From assembly GCA_027452165.1 (NCBI GenBank), contig DAIDGX010000024.1, forward strand, positions 1 through 64,000: a DNA stretch of 64,000 bases. Direction: 5' to 3'. Numbering within the stretch: position 1 is the first letter of the stretch; each line of letters starts with the position of its first letter. Shown here one piece after another: positions 9,475 to 16,790 of the stretch. A program made the translations under genes and the position numbers. The notes beneath the pieces are model-generated. The model saw only the letters and a program-made list of their open reading frames with translations. It was not told the DNA's origin and searched no databases. This DNA comes from Vulcanimicrobiota bacterium (GTDB lineage Bacteria > Vulcanimicrobiota > Vulcanimicrobiia > Vulcanimicrobiales > Vulcanimicrobiaceae).

Positions 9475-9789
9475 CTACTCGCCGCGTTGGACGAAGACCG
9501 CGATCCGGCGCCCGTTCTCGCCGTGCAGTGGCGCCACGGTCACCTGCAACTCGCTCACGGAGGCGGTTGCCGATTTCACCGCGATGGTTGAGCGCCACGT
9601 GGCCGTGAGGGCTCGAACCACCCGATCGATCGGTCCCGGCAGGGCATCGGCCTGCGAGTCGGCTTGGTAGAGCGCCGCGAAAGGATCGGTCCCGCCCGAA
9701 GGACCGGCCATCACCACGCGATACGCGTCGTCTAAGATGAAACAGTAGGGTACCGGGGCCGCACCGCCCCCTGCGATGGCTGCGAGCAT
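9475..9789 (-). CDS. Small PAS-like domain protein
   Basis: A 104-residue single-domain protein. The pattern VPYCFILDDAYRVVMAG near the start and QVTVAPLHGENGRRIAVFV at the end matches the first and last strands of a PAS fold, with a helical middle (FAALYQADSQADALPG). I chose ATG 9789 because GGAGGAGG lies eight bases upstream; a longer start at 9807 would place this ribosome site inside the gene. No output domain is attached. It is divergent from the large LuxR/LAL regulator 40 bases away, which suggests a sensor partner for that or a similar regulator. That partnership is inference only. Confidence 0.6.
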   Translation of the reverse strand: MLAAIAGGGAAPVPYCFILDDAYRVVMAGPSGGTDPFAALYQADSQADALPGPIDRVVRALTATWRSTIAVKSATASVSELQVTVAPLHGENGRRIAVFVQRGE

Positions 9790-9828
9790 TGATGGATCCT
9801 CCTCCATGACCAGAGCCTAGCAGGGCGA

Positions 9829-12471
9829 GTGCCCGTGGGACCTCCGGGGAAACACCTGATTCCAGCGCGTAAGCTACCAGCCGTGGGCACGATCATCGGG
9901 CGCGACGAGGAACTCGAACGGACCGCACGGTTCCTACAGCAGGCGAGAGAGCAGCGGGTGGCTCGGGTCCTACGCGTCACCGGCGCCAGCGGCAACGGCA
10001 AGACCGCCCTCGCCGGCGCGATCCAAGAGCGAGCGCACGGCGCTGGATGGGTCGTACCGTTCGTCGCGGCTCATCGCATCCAGGCAACGTTGCCGCTGAT
10101 CGTCGCGCGACGCCTTGCCGAGGAGACAACCAGCGCACTCGGCGAGGGGGCCGCCCGATATACGTCCGGCCTTGAGACGGTGCTGCGCGATAAATCCGAC
10201 TCCGCAGCATTTGAATCGGCTTTCTTTCGATTGGCTGAGGCCGTGCTTCTCGATTACCCTCTCGCGTGCATCATCGACGATGCTCAATGGATCGACCGCG
10301 AGTCAAGCGCCCTGCTCTTGCGTACAATCCAATTTTACGCGGATCGCCCCCTGGTGCTTATCGTTGTCGACCGAAGCGACGGAGACACCGAGCCGGTTTT
10401 CGAATACATCGATGAGACAATTGCGGTGCGCGAATTTGCCGCCTCGACGGCCGAACACCTTGCGAAAACGCTCATGCCAAGCGCATCCGATGATGTCATT
10501 CGCGCTGTCGCGCACCAAACACGAGGACGCGCGATCGACATCAAGACGATCGCAGCGCTCTCTGAGGATCACGCGCATCTCACAGAGGAGGCTGTAGCCG
10601 CCTCCGCGCGCTCGATCGTTGCGAGCACGATCGCTCGCTTGAAACCCGAAACGCGTGAGTTCTTACAGATGTGCGCTCTGATCGGCGATCCGATTGAGCT
10701 CCCAATTCTGCATGCAATCTGGCCCGACGAAGAGCTGATTACACTGATCCGCGAGTGCTCCGGCCACTATCTGGTGCAGGACGGAGGCAATCTTCGGTTT
10801 CTTCACGTCACGATCATGCAGAGTGTCCGCGAGACCTTATCGATTCCAATCCCGTATCGCAAACGCATTATAGCCGCGATCGAATCTCTTCCCCAGCGCA
10901 CGATCGAGCGCCTGGAACGTCTCGTAGAACAAGCGGAGGCATGTGGAGATCGAGATCTTGAACTGAAATATCTCCACAGCATCGTCGAAGAGGGCGAGCG
11001 CGCGTCGCTGCTCGATCTCGTCGGGAGCGCGCTCCAACGAATCATCGCGATCACACCGTTTTCTGACACCACGCTAAAATACTACGAGCGACTTTCAATC
11101 GTTCGAAATATTATTGCCAGCGACGGCACGGCGGCTATCTGCAGGGACGCGCTCGGTCGCTCAGCCCAAGCGGGCTACGTCAAAGGACTCGGCCAGATCA
11201 CCGCGTCATTGCTTTTCTCGTTGTGGCATAACGACGACCGCAAAGATTTCTGGGCCGAGCTGACCAAGTACGACCGTATCCTCGAGGATCCCGCCGATCG
11301 CGGACACCTGACCGGCGTAAAAATGTATGCAGCGCTCGCGCAAGCTGACCCCGTCGCGTTCGCCACGTGCTCGCAAGAGCTTTCTTCCTCTAACATTAGC
11401 GCGCCTATGATCGATCTTCGCGCCCGCGTTTTCCGAAGCCAGCTTTGCGCACGTTCAGGCGACGTTGACGGATGGGAAGAGCACCGTCGCGAAGCGCATG
11501 ATATTGTCGAGCGTTTCAAGCTCTCGAACATCTTTAGCGTCATGAGCAACGCCAGCGACGCTATTTTTTACTTCCACACGTACGGCGCTGCAAGCAATCA
11601 CCTCGATCGGGCGCTATCCCATCTGCCTCCATCCGAAACGTTGCGCGACCACATCGAGTCACTCCGGCTTATGGCGAGCGGTTCCCCGAGCGATACGGTC
11701 GAGCGAATCCAGGAGCAACTCCAGCACAAGCTTGGTGCATTCGCCCGTAGGATCTCGCTTGGCATCGCCGGCGCCGCCCTCGCGCTAGCCGAACTGACCC
11801 CATCGGCAAACATACTTCAAGCCATCGAGCGCGAGGCGGACAGCGCACTACGTGGAAACGAGACCCCTGTTCTACTACCGGCGCTTTGCGCGGCGGCCGC
11901 TCTCACGATGGATCAGTCTCGCGCCTCTCGATATGTCGAACTCGCGGCAAGGCTCGCACGGCAGACCTTCGAGCCACAAATATTCTGGCTGCCAATCGTG
12001 CTAGTTCGCGCGGCGCAAAAGTGCAAGCGTACCGACATTCTAGAGATGATTACGAAAGGTGAGATTCCCCACGACCAGTATCCTTGGTCAAAAGCTCAAC
12101 ACGACCTGGCAATCGCTGACGCCCGCCGCACCCACGAGCTTCCGGTGGAAAAGCAGCTTCTATCCGAATTGGAGGCCACGTTTCGCTTCCTAGGCGCTCC
12201 ATTTTTTGCAAGTCTCGTCCCCGCTACGAAAAACAGTGACGTGGCTGACGCAAACAATCCAGCGGCCAGCCTGATCCTTTCGCGAAGGGAGCGCGAGGTC
12301 GCGCGCTTGATTTCCGAAGGTCTCACGAACAGAGAGATCGCGGAGCGCCTCGTTCTCAGCGAGCGAACGGTGGAGGGGCATGTCTCCAACATTTTCAACA
12401 AGCTGAACGTAGGCGCCCGCTCACAAGTCGCGGTCTGGTTTGTCGCTAACGCAACACTTGTCCGCGCCTAA
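9829..12471 (+). CDS. Large ATP-binding LuxR-type (LAL/MalT-like) transcription regulator
   Basis: An 880-residue regulator. The N-terminal AAA/STAND ATPase domain has Walker A GASGNGKTA (about residue 51) and Walker B ACIIDDAQWID (about 145). A long helical, TPR-like region follows. The C-terminus is a clear LuxR/FixJ winged-helix DNA-binding domain: LSRREREVARLISEG, LTNREIAERLVLSERTVEGH and IFNKLNVGARSQ (about 815-875). Such proteins sense a ligand through the ATPase/TPR part. The GTG start at 9829 is weakly supported; a GTG at 9883 just before TIIGRDEELE is an alternative. The gene is convergent with the TfuA/YcaO operon (ends overlap by 4 bases) and looks less GC-rich than its neighbours. 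Control of that operon is plausible but unproven. Confidence 0.9.
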   Translation: MPVGPPGKHLIPARKLPAVGTIIGRDEELERTARFLQQAREQRVARVLRVTGASGNGKTALAGAIQERAHGAGWVVPFVAAHRIQATLPLIVARRLAEETTSALGEGAARYTSGLETVLRDKSDSAAFESAFFRLAEAVLLDYPLACIIDDAQWIDRESSALLLRTIQFYADRPLVLIVVDRSDGDTEPVFEYIDETIAVREFAASTAEHLAKTLMPSASDDVIRAVAHQTRGRAIDIKTIAALSEDHAHLTEEAVAASARSIVASTIARLKPETREFLQMCALIGDPIELPILHAIWPDEELITLIRECSGHYLVQDGGNLRFLHVTIMQSVRETLSIPIPYRKRIIAAIESLPQRTIERLERLVEQAEACGDRDLELKYLHSIVEEGERASLLDLVGSALQRIIAITPFSDTTLKYYERLSIVRNIIASDGTAAICRDALGRSAQAGYVKGLGQITASLLFSLWHNDDRKDFWAELTKYDRILEDPADRGHLTGVKMYAALAQADPVAFATCSQELSSSNISAPMIDLRARVFRSQLCARSGDVDGWEEHRREAHDIVERFKLSNIFSVMSNASDAIFYFHTYGAASNHLDRALSHLPPSETLRDHIESLRLMASGSPSDTVERIQEQLQHKLGAFARRISLGIAGAALALAELTPSANILQAIEREADSALRGNETPVLLPALCAAAALTMDQSRASRYVELAARLARQTFEPQIFWLPIVLVRAAQKCKRTDILEMITKGEIPHDQYPWSKAQHDLAIADARRTHELPVEKQLLSELEATFRFLGAPFFASLVPATKNSDVADANNPAASLILSRREREVARLISEGLTNREIAERLVLSERTVEGHVSNIFNKLNVGARSQVAVWFVANATLVRA

Positions 12472-12764
12472 AGCTTCTCTTCCGTATAGCAAAATTCGCC
12501 GACAGCGTGCGCGCCCGGATTTTTAGCTTGGATTGCGGCAACATCACTCTGTAGCGCCGCATCCACGTGAGCATGAATCGCGTTCATATCGGCATCCGAC
12601 GGAGCGCTCGCGAGCCCAGCGTGCTTTTGAATGAAGGCTGCCTGTGCAGCCTTGCTGTTGAGAGCGGCTCCGCTCGAAACCCATTCGTCATAGGCCCCGC
12701 CCTTGTTGTGTCTTACGGCATCGATAATTTTCGCGGCCGCTGCTTGATGTTCGTGGTCTTGCAT
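12468..12764 (-). CDS. Candidate RiPP precursor peptide of the TfuA/YcaO locus
   Basis: A 98-residue protein, last gene of the minus-strand operon, 12 bases after ycaO. ATG at 12764 is preceded by GAAGGTGA at good spacing. No signal peptide or membrane segment. Residues 5-80 look like amphipathic helices rich in Ala, His and Gln (AAAAKIIDAVRHNKGG, SKAAQAAFIQKHAG, ADMNAIHAHVDAALQSD). Then comes NPGAHAVGE and the tail FCYTEEKL. There is one cysteine in the whole protein, at residue 92, six residues before the last one. This is the shape of a folded leader plus a short C-terminal core, and the place is right for the substrate of the adjacent YcaO/TfuA. It could instead be a small cytosolic protein of unrelated function; no homologue is recognised. 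Confidence 0.6.
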   Translation of the reverse strand: MQDHEHQAAAAKIIDAVRHNKGGAYDEWVSSGAALNSKAAQAAFIQKHAGLASAPSDADMNAIHAHVDAALQSDVAAIQAKNPGAHAVGEFCYTEEKL

Positions 12765-12776
12765 CGCTATTCACCT

Positions 12777-14015
12777 TCATATAGGAGCGAGTGGATTGAG
12801 TTCGGCGAGGGCGATCGGTCCTATCCGGCCGTCCACCGCCAACGTTTCAAAGCGCGGGGCACATATTCGCACCACGCTTAGACCTTGTTCCTGAACCAAC
12901 GGTACGACAACGCACTGCGTCACTCCGGCCGAAGCCATCTGACGCGTCAAGATGCCGATATCTTCGATAATGTCATCGGTCAACAATTCGGGCATCTCGG
13001 ATAGCTTTACCGATGGCGCGTCGAGGTCCACATACCAGCGGCCTTTGGGAAGCTCCGTTATTCGCTTGGCATGACTATTTTCGCCGTTTTCGTCCGCTCG
13101 AAGAATGTCCTCGCGAGCCGCCTGCACATCGACAACGCGGCTCTGCACCACTTCGTTCAACGCTCGCTCGATAGCGTGCGCCGCCGAAAGCGATGCCCCC
13201 AGCCCGATGTGGGCCATCGGAGGGGCGGAGTCCGGTTCCACCACACATGCGAGCGCAGCCGGGACAAACGGCTCCTGTTCCAGCATCGTTACGCGCAACG
13301 TAAGGCCCGTCGCCCGAATCCGGTCAACGAGCGCGTCTATTGCGGGATCGCCGGTGGGAAGACGTAACACGCGTGCGCGAGCGATATCACTCGCTCCATC
13401 TCCGCGGTAGTATCGCGGCAACACCTCACAGCGGACAACGTAAAGTGACCACAGATGGCGCTCGATCATCTCGGTAAGCGCATGATAGATAGCCTCGGCG
13501 AGGGTGTTCCCAGATGCGAGGCCGTTCGTGCTGCTACGCTTGAGTAATCGCTTACCACGCCAGGGGAATCGCACAAGCGCAAGGGGGACCGGCACGTTCT
13601 CTCCGGACAAAAGGTCGATCCCATCGACACACTCCACCATCTCCGATGGATCTTGTTGGAGCGGGCCGAGCGGGGTGAGATCGAGTTTCACGAGAACGTC
13701 GGCAAGCTCACGGCGATGCGTCTCAAGAGCAACGTTCGCCGCAACCTGGCGTTCCAAAGCCTCCATGATCGCACTAACGCGAGCTTCTTGCGGTGTGGGG
13801 CCCTTACCATTATAGACCCCGAGAACGTCGCATGAGCGCGGAACGATTGCGCAGTAATTCGGGATTCCGGTGCGATCCAGAAGAGTTGTCTCACCCACAC
13901 GCGTGACCCCAAAACGCCGCCGCAGGCGTTCGGCCGAGATCGCGGTACGAGCGATCGGCACCGAGCGGTCACGCATTCCGGGCGCCTTCGGCTCGCGCTC
14001 AGGGAGGAGGGTCAC
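12777..14015 (-). CDS. YcaO-domain ATP-dependent backbone modification enzyme
   Basis: YcaO enzymes use ATP to activate a peptide-backbone amide for cyclodehydration, thioamidation or amidine formation. This 412-residue protein shows the family ATP/Mg motifs: SAIMEALER (81-89), NGLASGN plus EAIYHALTEMIER (164-186), and ALNEVVQSR near 290. The C-terminus (ELNPLAPI) has no PxPxP tail, as is usual for YcaOs that work with TfuA instead of an ocin-ThiF or E1-like partner. Starts with GTG overlapping the methyltransferase stop (GTGA) and is followed by the small peptide gene. By family rule the product would be a thioamide, but azoline formation at the single Cys of that peptide cannot be excluded from sequence. 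Confidence 0.93.
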   Translation of the reverse strand: MTLLPEREPKAPGMRDRSVPIARTAISAERLRRRFGVTRVGETTLLDRTGIPNYCAIVPRSCDVLGVYNGKGPTPQEARVSAIMEALERQVAANVALETHRRELADVLVKLDLTPLGPLQQDPSEMVECVDGIDLLSGENVPVPLALVRFPWRGKRLLKRSSTNGLASGNTLAEAIYHALTEMIERHLWSLYVVRCEVLPRYYRGDGASDIARARVLRLPTGDPAIDALVDRIRATGLTLRVTMLEQEPFVPAALACVVEPDSAPPMAHIGLGASLSAAHAIERALNEVVQSRVVDVQAAREDILRADENGENSHAKRITELPKGRWYVDLDAPSVKLSEMPELLTDDIIEDIGILTRQMASAGVTQCVVVPLVQEQGLSVVRICAPRFETLAVDGRIGPIALAELNPLAPI

Positions 14016-14851
14016 AACCGGTGCGCTTTTACGAACTGTAGCGGAAGCGATGCGACGACACGTTCGTCGAACCGTTCACGGAAGCGACGCGCAATCGCCT
14101 CGCGCGCACGACCGCGCGCGTCCTCGTCAAGCCCGCTCAAGGGGTAACTGGTGGCCATCATCGGCCACGCATCGATTTCGGTCAACTCGCGCGAAACGGT
14201 GAAATGACGATGCTCAGAAATAGCAAGCCCATATCGGGCACAGAGCGCCTGTAAAGTGGCATGATCGTAGAGCCGATGATCAGATGCCTCTCGAAATTCC
14301 TCGGGCGCCGCCTTCTGGAGCGCGGCCTGAACCCCGTACCGCATCAAATCGACGTAGATCCCATTGGGGTCGCTCGGCAGGTCATCGTAGAGAAAACTCA
14401 CGGTACCACCCGGCCTCGTAACGCGGTGAATCTCGCTGATGGTCGCCTCGATATCGCCAACGAGCATCATCACCAGGTGCGATAAGACCGCATCGAAGCT
14501 CTCGTCTGGATAGGGCAGCCGATCGGTGCAGTCGGCTTGCACGAACGAGGCCCCCGGGACGCGCTTACGGGCGAGTTCGAGTTCTGCTGAGGAGGCATCG
14601 AGTCCATACAGGTGCATTGCAGGCGTACGGCGCGCCAACTCGGCAAGCAACGTGCCGTCGCCGCAGCCAATATCCAGAACGCATTTGGCCGTGGCTGCGT
14701 CAACGGTTGCGACGAGCGTTGCATATGACGTCAAGCCTTCGTCGCTAAAAAAAGTAGTAAAGAGGCGCGCCGTCGAGCCTGTAAAACGCTCGTGATGCGC
14801 TTGGAGGCGCAACTTATGCTGTTCACTCTGTGCCACGTTCCGCGGCTTCAT
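14012..14851 (-). CDS. SAM-dependent class I methyltransferase in the TfuA/YcaO operon
   Basis: A protein of 279 residues with a Methyltransf_11/25 core: motif I VLDIGCGDGTLL, the acidic end of strand 2 in LYGLDASS, motif II region FVQADCTDRLPYPDESFDAVLSH with the motif IV-like DAVLSHLVMM, and RVTRPGGTVSFL. The C-terminal part is likely the substrate cap. Start taken at ATG 14851 (MKPRNVAQSEQ), 44 bases after the tfuA stop; the frame is open further upstream but that part reads like non-coding sequence overlapping tfuA. It sits between tfuA and ycaO with a 4-base overlap into ycaO, so it is probably a tailoring enzyme acting on the same peptide. The atom it methylates is not known. Confidence 0.85.
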   Translation of the reverse strand: MKPRNVAQSEQHKLRLQAHHERFTGSTARLFTTFFSDEGLTSYATLVATVDAATAKCVLDIGCGDGTLLAELARRTPAMHLYGLDASSAELELARKRVPGASFVQADCTDRLPYPDESFDAVLSHLVMMLVGDIEATISEIHRVTRPGGTVSFLYDDLPSDPNGIYVDLMRYGVQAALQKAAPEEFREASDHRLYDHATLQALCARYGLAISEHRHFTVSRELTEIDAWPMMATSYPLSGLDEDARGRAREAIARRFRERFDERVVASLPLQFVKAHRL

Positions 14852-14894
14852 TGGCCAGCGAGAGAATCGGCGCCTGCGCGCATGGTACGATGGA

Positions 14895-15569
14895 CTATTC
14901 CACGCGCATGAGATATTGGCTGATGTCGCGGCGACCGGCTCGCCATCGAAGGACAGACCGCATTGCGAAGCGCGCATCATGGCGCTTCAAGTCTCCTTGG
15001 GTGCTGGCAATCGTGGCGATCGCGTCGCGTGCGTGCGGAGGCGCTGCGTCGATTACATCATCCCAGGTGCGATCCATGTAGAAGACGTCGCGCGCTCGCC
15101 GCACGAACGCATCGCGCTCGGCTGTGGAAAATACACCACGCCGTCGCGCGAGCCAGGCAACGTAACGCACGTTTACAACCGGAACGGTTAGAGCGTCGTG
15201 GGTGCTTGGGTTCGTAAGGACCGCAACCTCGTCGTCGCCGTCGATGACCTCGAAGGTATACCAGCGTGCAATCGCTCCGAGCGGCGTGAATCCATAGGGA
15301 GCGCACTCCGCAGCGCGTAGCGCGCCCATGCTCGACGCGCCAAACATGCGCGCATGCTCGAGGGCGGCGTAGCACTCTTTCGGCGACGGTGCGAGATCGT
15401 GATGAAAAACGCCATCGATGAGGAGCACCGCATCGAACTCGCGCGCCGCCCGTTCAACGTCCCCACGGGCCGCGGGCGGCAGATACGTGATCCCGGGTAA
15501 CGGGATTCGATCGGCCGCCGGAAGTGATGGCCCAGCAAAAACAGCGAGTTGCTTCGCAAGTGGACTCAC
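14895..15569 (-). CDS. tfuA: TfuA-like protein, partner of YcaO
   Basis: TfuA family proteins accompany YcaO in trifolitoxin-type and thioamide pathways and are thought to help deliver sulfide. The protein has the family signature from its N-terminus: FAGPSLP, DAVLLIDGVFHHDLAPSPKE, ARMFGASSMGALRAAE and then PYGFTPLGAIARWY with the acidic DGDDEVAV. The remaining third is helical. I chose GTG 15569, four bases after the redoxin stop, because the core begins only ten residues later. An ATG at 15605 is also possible and would overlap the redoxin gene by 32 bases; neither has a strong ribosome site, so translation may depend on coupling. Family identity is firm; the biochemical role in this organism is inferred. 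Confidence 0.92.
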   Translation of the reverse strand: MSPLAKQLAVFAGPSLPAADRIPLPGITYLPPAARGDVERAAREFDAVLLIDGVFHHDLAPSPKECYAALEHARMFGASSMGALRAAECAPYGFTPLGAIARWYTFEVIDGDDEVAVLTNPSTHDALTVPVVNVRYVAWLARRRGVFSTAERDAFVRRARDVFYMDRTWDDVIDAAPPHARDAIATIASTQGDLKRHDARFAMRSVLRWRAGRRDISQYLMRVE

Positions 15570-15573
15570 GCGG

Positions 15574-16047
15574 CTAATCCAGTTCTTCTTCGTCCGGCGA
15601 CTCATCGAGGACGCGTTGAATTGCGGTCTCGATGCGATCGAAGCTCTTTCCGCCGGCTTGGAAGTGGCGCATCTCGTGCTTGCGGTTGAACACGTAGAAC
15701 GCGGGCACGAATTGGTTCTCGAAGCGATCGACGAGCGTGTGCTCGTTATCGATCGCGCACGGCTGTGTGAGCTTCATCTCTTCGAGCGCGTCTTTCGTTA
15801 CCGCTTCGATATCGAGCTCCGCCTCCGAACGCGGTTGGTGCACCGCGATGAACGCCACGCCGTGCTGGGCAAAGCGATCGCGCCACGCCGCAAATTGTGC
15901 GGCTGTCTCGTGGCAGAGATGACAGCTCTTCGACCAAAATGAGACGACAACGGGTAATCCACGCAGCTCTTCGGCGTTTGGCGCGCCGTTGATCCACGCG
16001 GAGGCCCCCTCCAACGAGGGGAGGGGGCTTCGCATGCGCAGTGCCAT
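15574..16047 (-). CDS. Thioredoxin-fold redoxin with CHLC active site
   Basis: A 157-residue cytosolic TlpA/AhpC-TSA-like protein without a signal peptide. VVVSFWSKSCHLCHETAAQF gives the thioredoxin-type CxxC (CHLC) after the second strand, and FVPAFYVFNRK supplies the cis-proline loop. It probably reduces or transfers disulfides or sulfur from a small thiol or a protein partner. The ATG at 16047 overlaps the ahpC stop (TAAATG), and the 3' end touches or overlaps tfuA, so all three are translationally linked. It may serve as the reductant for AhpC, or may be part of the sulfur chemistry of the YcaO pathway. The sequence alone does not decide between these. Confidence 0.85.
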   Translation of the reverse strand: MALRMRSPLPSLEGASAWINGAPNAEELRGLPVVVSFWSKSCHLCHETAAQFAAWRDRFAQHGVAFIAVHQPRSEAELDIEAVTKDALEEMKLTQPCAIDNEHTLVDRFENQFVPAFYVFNRKHEMRHFQAGGKSFDRIETAIQRVLDESPDEEELD

Positions 16048-16602
16048 TTATGCCTTCGTCAACAGTTGCTTGCCGGGCTTCCACTCGGCCGGACACAGCC
16101 CGCCAGTCTGCAGCGCCTGCAACACGCGCAACGTCTCCTCCACGCTACGGCCCACGTTGTCGTCGGTCACGACCGCATACTTGAGCACGCCTTCGGGATC
16201 GATGATGAAGAGGCCACGCTGCGCCACGCCCGAGGTCTCATCGAGCACGCCGTACGCACGCGCGATCTCTTTGGTGAAATCCGAAACCAGCGGGTACTTC
16301 GTACCGTGAATGCCGTTCTTGTCGCGCGGCGTATTGAGCCACGCCCAATGGCTGAACACCGAGTCGGTGGAGCAGCCGAGAATTTCGCAATCGAACTCTT
16401 TGAACTCGTCGTAGCGATCCGAGAGCGCCGTGATCTCGGTCGGGCAGACGAACGTGAAATCGAGCGGGTAAAAGAAAAAGACGAGCCACTTGCCGCGATA
16501 ATCCGAAAGCTTGATCTCTTTGCCGAGATCCTTCGCACCGGTCGCGTCCTTGGTGCTCGCGAGTTTGAAATCAGGAGCCGATTTGCCGACTTGCGCCAAC
16601 AT
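16048..16602 (-). CDS. ahpC: 2-Cys peroxiredoxin (AhpC-type)
   Basis: Reduces hydrogen peroxide and organic hydroperoxides. The 184-residue protein has the peroxidatic Cys in FYPLDFTFVCPTE (near 52), the resolving Cys in TGGLCPAEW near the C-terminus, and the conserved WLNTPRDKNG and RGLFIIDPEG segments of typical 2-Cys Prx. Start ATG 16602 is preceded by AAGGTGAGAAG; a GTG at 16617 would consume that site. It is the first gene of the operon that runs through redoxin, tfuA, methyltransferase and ycaO. No ahpF or thioredoxin reductase is nearby. A hairpin-forming palindrome lies about 45-70 bases upstream. Confidence 0.95.
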   Translation of the reverse strand: MLAQVGKSAPDFKLASTKDATGAKDLGKEIKLSDYRGKWLVFFFYPLDFTFVCPTEITALSDRYDEFKEFDCEILGCSTDSVFSHWAWLNTPRDKNGIHGTKYPLVSDFTKEIARAYGVLDETSGVAQRGLFIIDPEGVLKYAVVTDDNVGRSVEETLRVLQALQTGGLCPAEWKPGKQLLTKA

Positions 16603-16645
16603 GAAAGAACTTCTCACCTTCTAAGCAGAGCTGGTTGAGGAATGG

Positions 16646-16674
16646 GGGGGCACTATGCCGTTCATAGTGACCCC
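16646..16674 (-). promoter_or_regulatory. Palindrome/hairpin in the ahpC leader
   Basis: CACTATG - CCGTT - CATAGTG is a perfect 7-bp inverted repeat (16651-16669), extended by four G:C pairs outside one mismatch (16646-16649 with 16671-16674). It lies about 45-70 bases before the ahpC start. On DNA it could be an operator for a redox regulator. In the ahpC transcript it would fold into an 11-pair stem with a five-base loop. Nothing here says which of these applies. Confidence 0.45.
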
Positions 16675-16755
16675 GGTGGCCCGCCTGTAGTTGCGGCCAA
16701 AGTTCCGGTAGGCCTCCCAAGCAGAATGGTGTACGCGACAAAATGTCGCCTATAC

Positions 16756-16784
16756 TTGACATATTGGACGTTATACATTACATT
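16756..16784 (+). promoter_or_regulatory. Sigma70-type promoter for a leaderless transcript
   Basis: TTGACA (16756-16761) and TACATT (16779-16784) are separated by exactly 17 bases. The expected transcription start falls at or within a few bases of the ATG at 16791, and there is no Shine-Dalgarno before that ATG, so the mRNA is predicted to be leaderless. TATAC occurs twice (16751-16755 and 16772-16776) around the -35 element, which may be an operator half-site pair for the XRE protein encoded at the end of the operon. Confidence 0.55.
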
Positions 16785-16790
16785 TTCCCC

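Noticed and set aside
12777-14015. YcaO as a ribosomal-protein S12 methylthiolation helper (E. coli-type YcaO)
   Set aside because: The presence of tfuA in the operon and the lack of the E. coli-type C-terminal TPR extension do not fit.
12468-16602. Archaeal-style McrA thioamidation system
   Set aside because: No mcrA or other methanogenesis gene is in the window and the setting is clearly bacterial, so the YcaO/TfuA target must be different.
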